A program made the translations under genes and the position numbers. From Drosophila persimilis (Eukaryota; Arthropoda; Insecta; Diptera; Drosophilidae), in assembly GCF_003286085.1 (NCBI RefSeq), contig NW_020825312.1, positions 6,200,001-6,264,000 on the forward strand: a stretch of 64,000 bases of DNA, given 5' to 3'. The notes below the pieces were generated by a model. The model did no database searches. It was not told the origin of the DNA and saw nothing but the letters and a program-made list of their open reading frames with translations. Shown in pieces: positions 23,401 to 36,069 of this stretch (its first letter is position 1; each line of letters begins with the position of its first letter).

Positions 23401-24090
23401 GAAGCGTCTTTCCGAATTTCTAACAAAGGGGAATAGGCTGGAACCTTTTCCCCACACAAACACCCAAACACCCACATAAGCATCGATCAACGGATCTACA
23501 GATCTTAAGATCTATGCTTTTAGATTGGTTTTTAGGGCTTTAGGATGGTTAGGTCTTAAGCCCCTTCTCCGACTCCTGGAAGACTACGCCACTGACTGGC
23601 GGAGAGCCCCATGGCAGAGTGGCAGAATGGATGCCATCGTTGCCATTGCTATAATTAGTTTAGCCGCAGCATTTTGACCAAGTGCCAAGTGGCATGTACC
23701 GCACAGCGGGTTGCCCTCCAACCTCCAACGCAACCGCCCCGACCCGACCCGACCCATCAAAGGAGAGACACAACTCTTATAGCCACAAGACCCAAGAACA
23801 AGACACATTCCATGAAGGAGACGACACTCTGAGGAGAGGCAGAGAGAAAAAGCGAAGGGGCGAAAGAGCGAAAGAGGGGTGCAGCGAAGCGAGAAACTAT
23901 TCCAAAAATTGTTCGTTGGTGCAGCGGCAGTCGCGTCTGCCTTTGGCTAATTAAACGCCCAAAAAACAAACACAAACCGGCAAAAAAGCGTCGAAGAAGT
24001 TGAACAAAAAACAATTAAAATTGAGCATAGCTCCAGTGGCTGTCCATGTGTATGTGTGTGAGTGTGTGTGTTAGCCGGGCCAATATCGTG
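20448..24090. other. Intergenic region without supportable gene
   Basis: No frame shows a domain or consistent splice pattern. Notable are a GAGCCC repeat near 21245-21270, CTC/CTG runs near 21370-21395, a triple CACTCGATC repeat at 23301-23330, and a GACCC run near 23735-23755. The last 400 bp before the cuticle gene may contain its regulatory DNA. Confidence 0.5.
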
Positions 24091-24097
24091 GTCGAGA

Positions 24098-24136
24098 CTA
24101 TAAAGCCAAAACGCTTCGACAGAGCCAGCAACAGTC
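24098..24136 (+). promoter_or_regulatory. Core promoter of the cuticle protein gene
   Basis: CTATAAAG at 24098-24105 is a TATA box. About 30 nt downstream, CAACAGTC near 24129-24136 is an Inr-like start. This would give a ~145-nt 5' leader before the ATG at 24279. Strong TATA promoters are typical of stage-specific cuticle genes. Confidence 0.6.
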
Positions 24137-24278
24137 GCCGTTCAAGCGTTCCCCGCGCTCCATCTGTTCCATCTGCTGCTCTTCTGCCACTCCACTACGG
24201 CCATTATTTTTGGTGATCTTTTTTGTTGTTGTTCTTGTGCCTTTTTTTGTGTGTGTGTGTGATTCGAGTGCGTGCAGC

Positions 24279-25265
24279 ATGTGGCGCTCTCTGCTGACCA
24301 TTGCCAGCCTGCTCCTGGCCGCCCCAGCCTCCACTCTGGCCGGACGCCTCAGCCAGCGGTATCTGCCCAGCCCCCAGCCGCAGGCCTCGCAGCTCCACTA
24401 CCACGGCGTCAGTGGACAAGGACATGCACGCCCTGCAGCCGTACACGGGGCCGGTGCCGGGGCCGGTGACGGGGCCGGTGCCGGGGCCGTTGCCCCCTCG
24501 GGCTATCAGCGCCAGCAGCAGCAGCAGCCGCAGATTCCCATCGTAAGGAGCGACTACCAGAGCGATGCCAATGGCAACTACAACTTTGGGTGCGTACCGT
24601 ACCGTATCCCACGGGGAAATCTCTCCAAAACTCAGAACCCAAGCCACAGCCTTACGAAATTAGAGCCACGCCAAAACAACAACTACAGACAACCAGACCC
24701 ATCCAAAGGCATATTCTGACAAAAAGTAGTTCCATTGCAAGCCATAGCGCAAAACCACATCTGAATCCCGTTCCCAAGCTCCCCAGCTTCAAGCCACCTC
24801 AGAACTAATCGAAATCGAAATCCAAATTCAATGACTCCTGCAATCTTCCCACAGCTTCGATACGGGCAATGGCATTCATCGCGATGAGACCGGAGAGTTC
24901 CGTGGCGGATGGCCCCATGGCTCGCTGGGAGTGCGCGGCTCCTACTCCTACACCGGGGACGATGGCCAGCAGTATACGGTGAACTACAAGGCGGACAAGA
25001 ACGGATTCCATGCCGAGGGCGCCCATCTGCCCACATCGCCGTCAGTTCCCGCTGCTCACCGTCAGGCTCCCGCCGGTGGCCCAGCTGGGTGAGTTCTAGC
25101 CCTCGTTCCCGTTGGAAGTCCTTCAAACCCTTTTCTCCAATCTCCAGACGCGGTGCCGGCGGATCTTCGTATGGCGGCGCCTATAGGGGATCGGCCTCGT
25201 CGCATGTCCAGGCACCGAACACGCGGTATCTGCCGCCGGGCTATCGTCAGCGTAGACACTACTAA
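24279..25265 (+). CDS. RR-1 type cuticle protein (three exons, ~220 aa)
   Basis: Exons are 24279-24589, 24855-25088 and 25148-25265. Donors GTGCGT and GTGAGT and acceptors CCCACAG and TCTCCAG keep the frame through two split glycine codons (GG|C, GG|A). Residues 1-20 (MWRSLLTIASLLLAAPASTL) look like a signal peptide. A low-complexity stretch of Gly-Ala repeats and a Q run follow (about 50-80). A chitin-binding R&R domain spans the first intron, with YNFGFDTGNG, GSYSYTGDDGQ, VNYKADKNGFHAEGAHLP landmarks. The spacing and ADKNGF motif suit RR-1, typical of flexible cuticle. The tail is G/S/Y-rich. Role: secreted, binds chitin in the procuticle. From memory of D. melanogaster X gene order it may be Cpr11B or a neighbour, which is unverified. 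Confidence 0.9.
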
Positions 25266-25324
25266 AGGCACTGACATCCGACACACGATCCTTCACCCGA
25301 TCCCTTTTTATCCTGTACATTCCA

Positions 25325-25341
25325 AATAAATTGACAATAAA
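25325..25341 (+). terminator. Polyadenylation signals of the cuticle gene
   Basis: Two AATAAA hexamers (25325-25330 and 25336-25341) lie 60-75 nt after the stop codon, which implies a short 3' UTR. Confidence 0.7.
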
Positions 25342-28132
25342 TTCCCCCACACCCCACAAACACTCGATGCAATCTAGGATGCAGTCATTTGAGGTGGAAG
25401 TCCATCAACAAATTCTACAACAAGTTCGACTGAAGGACTTGTAATTATAGTACGAGTATGTCCCATAATCAATGCCCATGATGATCTGCGATTTTTCCAC
25501 CGCCCACACCAGAACCCAGCAGCAACACAAACAGAAACAGAAACCGCCTTTGTATCTAATTTGGGGGAACAACTTCTTGGCCACGCCCCAGAGCGTTGGC
25601 AAAAGAGCACATGGGGGCCCGCCTTTTTGCTGTTCACCTTTTTTGGCCTTTGACTTTTGCCGAAATAAAAGAGGTTGCCAATACAAACACAAACACAGAC
25701 GCAGACCCAGAACCAGACCCAGAGCCAGACCCAGACTGAGCAGAGACAGAGGGCCCCAAAGAGGGCTGATTAATATGCAGTTAAGGAGTTATACGAGTCG
25801 TAAAGTCTGCAATCAAAACAAGCTCAATCCCTGCCTCCTTGCCTCCTTTTCAGCCATCCAGCGGAGAAAACTCGAACTTTTTTTGGCCATTCAGGCGACA
25901 ATGGCATTAATCATAAGTAAAGCCAACTTTTCCCATCGTCTGCGGCTCTGTCGCCTGTCGCCTGTCTCCTCCTCTTGGCTTCCATCTGTGAGGAGTCTCC
26001 TCCTTCTCCTCTTCAGCATGTCAGCAACTTCGCGGATTGCGCTAAAGAGCCAACAGACCCAACTGCCATCCCGATTTGGATTGAATGGTCCTTGCATATG
26101 GCATATTGTATTACAGAATAGGATCGAACAGATCCATCTGTTTTAAGAATCAATTAATACCAGCTGAAATATACATATTATTTTCGCTTGAAATTTGTTG
26201 GCTCTGTGTATGGATACTATATCCAGTGATTGTGGCTATATCTTTGTAAGAAGGGCATATTTAATTGCGAAGAAGTTCGGTTCGGTTCATTCATTTCTTG
26301 GCGAGAACGGGCTCTCTGTTCTGTAAGCTGCCGTCTGTAAGGAAGGGTACGGTTAGACCGCACAAAAAACCGAAAAAATGTCAACCGCTGAGCCTTTTCA
26401 AATGCAAATGTCCCATTCCTTTCCCTTTCCCTTTCCCATCTCTATCTCTGCTATCCCGTGCTCCCCCGTCTCCTCTTCCTGGGAAGCTCTTTTCTTCCAT
26501 TGTCTCTGAACTTTCTTCTGCTGCGTTTTTTTTTTCGGGTTTGTTTTCGCTGATTTTCCCTCAGTCTTCTTCCTTCGGCTATTCTTGTGTCGCCTTCCTC
26601 TCAATCTCATTCACTTTTCTTCCTTTTTGTTTGCCTCTTTCTGGGGCGTTTAGCATTCGCATTCCGTTTTAGCATTAATTAAAATTACACAGAATCGCTT
26701 GGGGCAAACGACGGCGCGGAGATTGTGGTGCACGGAATGGGAACGGGAATGGGAATGGGAATGGGGCAGGATGTTCTCATAAATTAAAGGCGCTTATGAA
26801 TTTTATAAATTATTTTCCATGTTGCGGCCTCGCTTGGGAAGATGAACAATGGCTCAAGGGGGGCACATATACAGCGTATGTATGTGTATGTGTGTGTGTG
26901 TGTCGTGTATGCCTGTCTGTCTGCGTTGCCAGCGCCTGAAAGTAGGCAGCGTTTATTGAATTTCATTAACGTGTGAACTGGGGACGCTTCGCCTACGCCT
27001 ACGCCTCCGCCTCCGCCTCCGCTCCCAGGGATCCACTGCAATCATTTGCATGCATGTCTGTGCATGTTTAACTACATGTCGAGTGAACGGTTTCCCCCGT
27101 CCCTTGCCCTTTTCTTCCCCCCCTCGACACCTTCGATGAACTCACTTAATTTTATGCCAAAACAATGACACGCCATAAATTTAAACGGATTTGGCACTGC
27201 TCCGCCGGCGAACGGCAACGGCAACGGCAACCCTTAGCTAAGGGATGGCGCCGGGGGCGTTGTAGGTCAGAGCACCACGAGATTGCCGCGGTGGGTGTGC
27301 GAAGGCGGGGGGCGTAGCAGGGAGACTGACACTCTCGAGCGGCACAAGCTTGTGCCCATGTGCATCGAACTCCCCATCAAAATGGAGCATTTATGGAGTG
27401 AAAGAAGCACTGGGAACACCTGTCCTGCCCGTATAAACCCTAGGATCTCGAAGATATCAAATACATTTCTAGTGCTGTGATGTTTAAGCCGAACCTTTAT
27501 CGGAAGTAAGGCTTCTTCTAGTCCCATACAGTCCCATTTCCTTTTGACTACATTGAATGAATAACAATTCAATAAGAGTCGGAATAAGGAAAACAATTTT
27601 TCAGCAGGACTTTTGATGACACTTTACTGACCCCAGATGATCCTCATTTGCCGTATCCGAGTAGTTTTTTTTTGAAGATCATCCTTAAAAAATATCTCTT
27701 TCATCTGGAGATCGGAGATCCTTCTCAAGCTCTTGCCCTACGAAAGATCATTCATATTCACATGGAATACATGGAGTACTCATACGGTGCATACCGTTAA
27801 AGCTTCCGGCACGGCACCAAGCTCGAACTTAAAGCTTGCTGGAGTTCGTGTGCGTTGTGTGTGCGAGTGAGTCCCTGGAGACTCGAGGAGGGTGGCCTGG
27901 CGCCACCTGCCGCTTGTCTCAGTCAATTTCAATGTTAATCCACCTGTGCGAGAGCAGGATGGATGTACATCTGTTTGTGTGAGCAAGAGAGAGAGTGAGT
28001 GAGTGTGTTTTGATATTGATATGGCAGTTGCACGCACAAGACGCCGCCACGCACTCTCCCAGTCTGCCCCCTCTATCATCCTCTTCCGCGAGTAACATTG
28101 AAGCCCTCCGTTACATTATTTAGCTTTAGCTA

Positions 28133-28135
<3 letters not shown>

Positions 28136-28196
<61 letters not shown>
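28136..28196. repeat. (CT/GA)n microsatellite, 61 bp
   Basis: An uninterrupted CT tract, the longest GA/CT tract in the window. GA-rich tracts of this kind bind GAGA factor and CLAMP in Drosophila (established), so it may have a chromatin role. Confidence 0.9.
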
Positions 28197-28200
<4 letters not shown>

Positions 28201-31200
28201 TTTTCCCTCTCTTAATGTCTTCATCCCTCCGGGCTCTGGCTTCTGTGTCCTGTGTCCTGTGTCCTGTGTGCTGGGTGAGTCATCGTCATTGGCAATGCGA
28301 GAACGTTGTAACCCGTCCCAACGGACATCATTTTCATTAAAATTTTAATAGTCCCTGCCCTCCTCAGTGAGTGTGTGTGCTCCTCCATCTTGTCCCCCCA
28401 CCTGCTCCCCACTTGCTTCCTTCCGACAGTGAGTGCATAACACGTAATATTATAAATTTAAGAAGTTATGGGCGAAACTAAAGTGCTCTGGGCACTCTGT
28501 GGGGGGGAGGCGAGAACGGAAGGGTTTCCTTCCTTCGACTGGGGACTGGGGGCCACAACTTTGTTTTTAGTTGTTGCATAAGAAATGTGGGAAAAGTCGA
28601 GAATGTGGTTCATGCAATTGTCAGAGCAGAGGGCAGGAAGGGAGCTAAACTAATCAAAAGTTAATTGATTAGCAACGTTGTCGAAGAGCGCGATGGACAG
28701 GCAGAGAAACTCAGGACAAACAAATTGATTAGCAAAGAGAAATATAAATAGAAATAAAAGGAGAGTTGACAGTGAAGCTGAGAGGATTTTATGATCCAAA
28801 AAGAAAACATCAGATCAGCAAGAATAGAAGAGAAAAGCCACAAAGGTCTTCCCTATGCAGTTGACCATCTTAAGCTGCAATTGAACTCCATTTGAACGTT
28901 AATCCAATCCCGTTCAGCCACGACTGATAGAAGGAAGCTTAATGCTTCGATTTCGCGACTGTGACTTGAGGTGAAATCATTTTGAAATCGACTTTAAGTG
29001 ATTCGAGTTAAAGAAGTTAATGTGATTCCCCTTGCATGCAGATTTATACGACACCCACACTCACAAACGATTCGTTTCAGAGCAAAATAAATCGAAGCGA
29101 AATGGAAAACAAGAATTTCCAATAAACTAATTTGCACAAAGCGCCAGGGAAACTTTTTCTGGCAGGGCAGACAGTTGACGGGAGACCTTATGGCTCCAGC
29201 GCCAGTTGGTCCCACTACAAAATCCTCGCCACTTGGTCCTCCCCCATCCGTCCATCCATGGTCCTCCTCGTCCTCCACCACTGAAGCAGTAGGAGTATGT
29301 TCGCGTATTTGTGTATGAATTTTAAGCAGCTGGAACAAATGCCAAGCCAATAAAAGGGATAAAATTGAAAAGCATCCGGGACACACGCACTTCAAAGGAG
29401 GAGGATACCTCACACCATCCCACATCCTACATCCTACATCCTTGTGTGTGTGTGTGTGTGGGTGTGTTGGCCACACTGGGACGTGTTAACGGCCAACGGT
29501 ATTCACTGGCTGGCAATGTAATTGTAACTCCTCGCCACTCACAACCCGCCCCCTCCCCCTCCCTGTCCTTCTCCACCCTCCTTATTCCTACTGAAATATT
29601 CACCAGAAAATGCCCCGACAGTTTGGAGCATCTTGCGTGCGTATTTGGTATAATAAATTAGCATCGCGTCTCGTATTATTGACTGGATTTTGAATAATAA
29701 CACACAAAGGACCTCCCGGAGTAGAGTCGGAGCGACGAGAATGCTGAACCGCTGAAGGTGCAGCCTCCGAGGCGAGGCACCCATCTAACTGTAACTGTAG
29801 CCCCAGCGACAAATGGAGAAATCGAGATGGAAAACCCAGGGAGCACCCAACTAAGAGTAATACCAGCAGGCCCCGGCACAAAGAAAGGGCCAACTGATAC
29901 ATTCCCCATAGAGTGGGTAGGGGGGGAGGGGCATATGGGGGCTCAGCACAATTGCGCACATAAATTTAGTGCGGCACACAATGCGGAAGGGAGACAAATG
30001 TATGCTACACTCAAGTCTTTTGCATTACGCGGTGGATTACTGCTTGGAATGGAATGGCCTGGCACGACGCTGAGCTGCTGAAAGTCGCACATTTAAGAAC
30101 GATGGGAAAGAAGTCACTCTATGGCAACAATGGAAATGAAACATGGCAATCAATGCTGCTGCCATCTTGTATCAATTCTTCATGAGAAATGTAAGAGTGA
30201 GAGACTGATAGGACTCTGATCTCTGATCAAAATCAGGGATCTGCATCTCCAGCTGTCTATCGTGGAACTATCGCTCTCCGCGTAGCTTCATGTCTGATAT
30301 CTCCAAAAATACAAAGTGAATGTGATGGTGGAAAGGATGCACCGGAAGGATGCTAGTGTTCTCTGTAATGGATGCCGATTAATATGTGGAAAATGAAACG
30401 TATCAAGCCCTCAATCACACACAACACATTTTCTTAGGCCCTTGATTTGATTCTTTGTATTATTATTTTATTATCAATCCACAAAACCCATCAGACTCCA
30501 CTGCTTCTGGGATTGTTCATTTTGAAAGTTTCCCTTTCCTCTCTCCTTTATTATTCAGAATTGTTTATTTCTTGCGATTTGCCTCATGTGGAAGGGGACG
30601 CACACATGCACCATCCAACGTCTCCCTCCCTGGCCGTAAAATCCCATTTGAATGTATTACAAGCTGGAAATGTTGCACAGAAAGCGCCTGGAACGAATGT
30701 TGCCGCCATGAATTATTTAGAGCGCCAACTGGCTGGAGCGCTACGGCAGTGGCATTGAGCTACCACCCAATCTGCAGCTCCTTCTTCCTTCTCTCATGCG
30801 AGTGTTTGATTAAATTTGTAGGAGAGACCGTGGGTGGGCGGGTGGCTGGAGTTGGCACAAGTTTAGGGGCATCGGAAATTAACTCGTTTTATGGTGCCCC
30901 CTTTCATTGAAACTATTGCAAGACGGCAGGTAGGAGTGGCAGTGGCATGGGGGTTACCTCGAGCTACTTAATGCCACGTCCAAGGGGTCAAAAGAGAGAC
31001 AGACGGGACAGCACGAGGCGCGGACGGAGTGGAGGCCAGGCCTTCATTTCTTGCAGATTGCTGACTGACAAGGCAATTCCACGTTATTGCCAACAATAAT
31101 TCACACGCAACAAACGGCAGGCAGGCAGGCAGGCGACAGAGCAGGGTGCGGGGTAAGGCAGGGAGCATGGGGCTTCACAGGACACCAGAAGGGTGGCAAT

Positions 31201-34039
31201 CAACAATTGTTGCATGAATAAAACGACAAGCGGACAGGACATTGGGGCTAATGATTGCCAGCGCACACAGATCACTGAGCAATCTCCGCCGGAGCAGCAC
31301 CGGGGATGGGACGAGATGGGATGGGAGCATGTCGGCTCTAATGCTCAAAATTGTGCCATCAAAAATAATGCGTAGGCGGGTAATGTCCGCCCCGTACCCG
31401 TGTACCCCCATGGACCCCACAACAAGGAGCCACTCGTTCCCCGAAGATAACGCATTAGATGATGGAAATTATCCGGGACAATGAGAGGAGAGGCGAGAGA
31501 TGGAGACGGCTGTCGACAGTCCATTGTGGCACGCAGGGAGACGGGAGGATGGGAAGAGAGTGGCAGTGGGTTCTCCGAAGCGGTTGACTTGAGAATGGGC
31601 CAAAGGTGAACAGTGACAAATGGAGGAGCAACAGAGAAGAGAGTAACGGACACGGACGGGACGGAATGGAACGGAACGGGACATGAATGAAGGGACCAAA
31701 ATGGGCGAAAACTCTTGCGCACATCTTGAGAAATGGATACCCAAAAGATAAGACTTTAGGGGTTTGGGCATAAAAAATAATATATTACATCGAATCCATA
31801 AACATAGAGCCAATTTCAATTAATATTAGCCTTGGGAACTCGTATTTTCAATTAAAACCCGAGCAGAAGCAAAGAAATGGCTGCGATTAGTAGGAGGATT
31901 GGATTGATTTGTAACAGAGATGTACTGAAAGAAAGGAATCGATGTCGAAGATTGTTAAAGCATCAAATATTGAAGGGATCCAACAGAGTATATAGTACGT
32001 GGGGAAACTTTTTTACAAGAAAATAAAGATGGCCACTAAAGATTGATTCAGTATCAGAATTCCAGCCTCAAGAACATTGAAGTCTATCAATCATTGGAAA
32101 GAAATAAATAATCTATCCCACAGATTAGTATCTATAGATCGATACATTTCTGGACACTCTTTCAATGCGTACCTCTTAATCAAATCCTGGCAGAGTCCGA
32201 AAGCCCAAAACCCAATTAACATACAAACATTAAATTTATATTGAATCAATTCGCAATCTTTGAGGTCAATCTCATTTCAATAATTGCATTCGAGTCAAGA
32301 AAAGTAAACCGAACCGAGCCGGCAGCCACCGAAGGCAAAACCAATTCCCAAAACAAGAATCCAGAAATCCCACTTCCCCCCATTGCCCGTAAACCCTTGA
32401 ATGATGTGATGGGACATGATGTGTGCCCTGCCCCCTGCCCTGCGTTATGAAAACAATTTTCAAGTTTTTATTAACATGGCAGTGGAGTGGGCTGAAGTTG
32501 GGTTGAACTACTTAAGCTGCCAGGGAAAATTTCAAGTGCCATTTGTCTTTGGCTCTCTGGTGCTGGTGCTGCTTCTGGCTTCCGCAGTTTTTGCATTATT
32601 TCTTGTTGCTGGCTTCATATTGGGGAAAATCCAATTGACAGCGACAGCCACAAGTGGCTGGGGGATTGGCGGCTTGGGAGTTTACAGATATACTCGTAGG
32701 AGATAGGAGTCTGGCATGCAGGTATTCAAGCTTCCCCGCATTATTAGTGAGAGTGCCCCACGTGAGCCTCGTGAGACACGTGAGCCACGGCGGCTCACGT
32801 GACACTTGTCACTGTGCGTCTTGGGGTACATAAATCAATGCTCTGTGGGTTGAGGTGGATGTGGTTTGCTTGGAGCTGCCACACCTGATAAATCCATCAA
32901 AATCCATTCCATCCGGAAGTCCCAGCAGTCAGAAATTGAATCGGGGAAATGGGACTGCCTCTTGCGAATGGGGATTGGTGAATGGGGAATCGAGGGATGT
33001 TGTGGGGGAAAAGCAAGAGGTCCGGAAACGAACAAAAAGAATTTTGCATACCCTGGCTGAGAGTCGTATGGTTTTAAACTAAAACTGCTCTGAATGTCCT
33101 TGAAGAATTGATTGAATATTTGCCTATTTGATCTGCCTAGATATGGCTGGGAATGCTGGAGGTCCCAATCTGCTTCATAAGATCTATTAGATATATTTGT
33201 AAAATATGTAGTGCCCGAATAAGAGATCGAAGGAGAGTCTGAGCCAAAAGAAATCTACCTTAACTTCTGTCAAGTTTCGGTGGTGTCCCAATGCTCTCGA
33301 AGAAACGACGACGAGACGAGCCTTTTTAGGGTATTTCTTGCTTCGAAATTGGAGTCCCCTGTCCCTCCCGAGCGAGTACTGCTTATTTATTTATCGAGCG
33401 AATTGTTGCAGGTGAGGCAAAGTTTGGATTCTGTTTCGGTTTCGGTTTGCTGTCCACGCAGCTTATCGAAACGGACAGCTGACAGTTGTACATGCTCGTC
33501 CGAAGTGGAGTGGAGTAGTTACAGGAGGACGAGGAGCAGGACACGGACATGGCTTACACCATGGGATACGCTATTGGATGATGATGAGCCAGCGAGACAG
33601 CGAGACAGCGATTTGAAGTGCTCTGCAGACAGCAGAAACCGCAGCGTACTTAGACGGCTGATAAATGGTTGCCTGTCACTTAGCCGCCCCTTGATGGAGT
33701 ACTCCACCAAACACCCACCCACCCAGTCACCCAAACGTGCACAAACCGCACAACGGCAGCGGCAGACAAATCCGCCTTGAGGCGTGCTAAAAAATAAAAC
33801 AAAATTGAAGTTTTGAAACGAGAAATCGCATTATCGGACCTGCAGCTGGACCGAAGTGGTGGCCTGGTCGCGGGACAACTCCTGAAAATGTCATGCATTT
33901 GTCATGTCCACTTGCTGGCTGTCGGTGGGTGAGTGTTACTCGTATATTTAATTGCCTTGAGGATGGTTTATTCAGGGACTAACTAAAACTAAACAATTTG
34001 CTGAGTAAACAGTTCAACATTAAAAAGGATCTTTTGAAA

Positions 34040-34300
34040 TCCCACGAAACCTTCAGGTTTCATCTACGCACTGCTTGACTGGCTTTTGTCACGATGGAAC
34101 ACGAACCAAACGCACTGCTTGATTGATCCCTTGTTTCTGAAGAGAAAAGCGAACCAATCCTTCAGGTTTCAGCATTGCACTGCTTGGTCGATTGTTTGTT
34201 CAAAAGAGAAATGAACCATCTATGCACCTGCTTGATAGATTGCTCATAACGGCTAGAACTAACCATTTCAGTCATTGAACTGCTTATAACTGTTTTAGGT
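34040..34300. repeat. Degenerate tandem repeat with GCACTGCTTGA core
   Basis: The core recurs at about 34068, 34112, 34176, 34224 (GCACCTGCTTGAT) and 34272 (GAACTGCTTATAAC), with accompanying CCTTCAGGTTTC at 34050 and 34159 and GAACCAA/GAACCATC blocks between. The period is irregular, 42-66 bp. It lies beside the LRR-like relic. I see no coding use. Confidence 0.55.
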
Positions 34301-34429
34301 TTCCGGGGTGTCCTGCTTGTACCTGCTTGTACCCTTTTCTCTAAGGCAAATCGAACAAAATCTTCAACCAATCTTTAGCCAATAAACAGATATTAGTTCC
34401 TCGATCTCGCTGAAGCTGAAGCACTGAGC

Positions 34430-35030
34430 TGGTTGTGGCTAACATCCACATGTGGGAGACGTGCCAATGAGGCAGAGATCGGTTAAGTACTCAAGATTTG
34501 CCAGCGACAAAGGACAGTTCTTCTCATCTCATATTAAGTATTCCTCCTTCATTCCTTAGAGTAGCTCGCGCAACGGAGTAAGGAGTTTTACGACATATCC
34601 AATAATGCAGATCACGTAGCTGGAAACGCATTGTGATACAAGTTCTTGAAGTTATTCAAGGTCGGGCAGCGCCCAAATGACTGAATCACCCAACATCATC
34701 AGTTTGGTCAAAAACTATGGCTGATGTCCAGAAGGTACAGTTGCGACAGCCTGCAGACGTATCATGAGGCCATAGATGCCTACGATTTGGGCGTTTCCTG
34801 CTGCAACAATTCCTGCAGTTTCTGTGGCGTAACGATCTCCCGTTTCTCCAAAAAGTATTTCTTCAGTTCGGTGTCGTCGGTCACATTGTCGACATCGGCC
34901 GCATCGTGTCTGGCCACATCCATGACCATCAAATAATACTAGAATATTTTGTTTGTTTTGTAAAGCTTTCGTCTCTTAAGACCATGATCTGATCCCACAT
35001 ATAATGCAGTGTCTTTATGGCCTCACGGGC
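34430..35030 (-). pseudogene. Broken leucine-rich-repeat-like coding relic
   Basis: On the minus strand, coding-like blocks alternate between frames. TLHYMWDQIMVLRDE lies near 35020-34975, then a 50-residue stretch with VARHDAADVDNVTDD and EIVTPQKLQELLQQ at 34938-34780 ending in TAG. After it come LRR-like pieces: RLSQLYLLDISHS near 34755-34715, LTKLMMLGDS near 34710-34680, and SLANLEYLTDLCLIGTS near 34530-34480. Stops and frame changes separate them. The LxxLxxLxL patterns suggest a leucine-rich-repeat protein. The first block could instead be a real terminal exon of the gene at 36-38 kb, since the acceptor TATTCTAG at 34940 is in the right phase, but LRR-like sequence following the stop favours a decayed gene copy. 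Confidence 0.4.
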
Positions 35031-36069
35031 TCACAAAAAAGTCTTATCTAACGATAAAATTATTTTAAATTATAAATTTTACTGATAATATGTTTATTTG
35101 TACATTTTCCTTGGTTGATTTTTGATCTGCTATTTTTGTTGCTATTTTTTCCCACCACTAGGCCCCTATGAAAAAAAAAAAAAAAACTGCACCGCCAGCA
35201 AAACGCAAGGACTCATAACTCAGCCCAGCCTTTGTGTAAACCGGCCATGGAACACTACCTTTAATTTCTTAAAATTACCCAACGCCTGAACTCAATCTCC
35301 TTGAAATTAAAAAAACAGTCGATATACATCACTCAATCTTGAATATTCCTATTTTGCTCCTCAATTACAACACGTACTAACTTTAATCATGTTTAAATAG
35401 TAATTATTCCTCTTGCTAGACCCCGGGCCTGCCTAAGGTTCTATTTCAATTTAACTTTGTTATCGGCTGGGGCCCCCCGTGGAGCATTTTTGGCTTCCAA
35501 ATCAAATTCGACGCTCAATTAAAATTCAATTTGTTGCGCGCCCTTAATTAGATTCTCTCACACCCCTGGCACTGGCACTGGCACTCAGTGATGGATGGAT
35601 GCAGGAGGATACGGATAGGGATGGGGTCAAAGGGGGGATTGAACTTTCCTCCGAGGCAGCCATCTTTCAGACAGACAGCGCCACCTGAGACGAAGTCAGC
35701 CAGCGGACCCATGCCCCCACCCATTCGTATGCCACTCTGCAGAAAGTGGCAGCGCCACTAATTATTGTGCCCGACTCTGCTTTGGCTCTCTTTTTGGACA
35801 CTTCAATTAGGTGTAATCTATGCGCATAAATTTCCAGCGCAGCGCAGCGGCACGATTGATGGCATGCAACATGTGGCGGTCGCCGTCGTCGTCGCCAGCC
35901 CTCAGGGCTAATTGTTTTCCACCATTCCCCACGCACCCCACAATTCCCCGGTTTCGTTATTCCACATTCCGTATTCCCTTTTTTCTTATTCAATATCCAT
36001 CCGGTCAATGGCCGTCCTGTCGCAACAGTGCCAAAGGAGTATGTACGCTTTGCCACATACTGTACTCAC

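Larger units (their letters stand above)
25342..34430. other. Long intergenic/intronic stretch, simple repeats only
   Basis: I find no supported exon on either strand. The stretch contains a pyrimidine-rich region (26400-26640), GGGAAT repeats (26735-26766), TG repeats (26880-26905), GCCTACGCC/GCCTCCGCC repeats (26990-27020), a 61-bp CT tract (28136-28196) and TG runs (29442-29466). A degenerate tandem repeat lies at 34040-34300. If the unrecognised gene at 36-38 kb continues leftward, part of this is its intron; the cuticle gene would then be nested within it. Confidence 0.45.

Noticed and set aside
20448..24090. ORFs such as 21297-21638 with a leucine run and 22056-22374
   Set aside because: Leucine and serine runs come from CTC/CTG repeats. 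No splice sites, start context or domain support them.
33280..33780. 166-codon open frame on +
   Set aside because: It is rich in R/S/T from simple sequence, has no recognisable domain, and has no splice or promoter context.
34780..34938. Treating this 53-codon block as the terminal exon of the 36-38 kb gene
   Set aside because: Phase fits, but LRR-like coding pieces continue past its stop in other frames and coding-like sequence precedes its supposed acceptor, so a decayed separate gene is the better reading.
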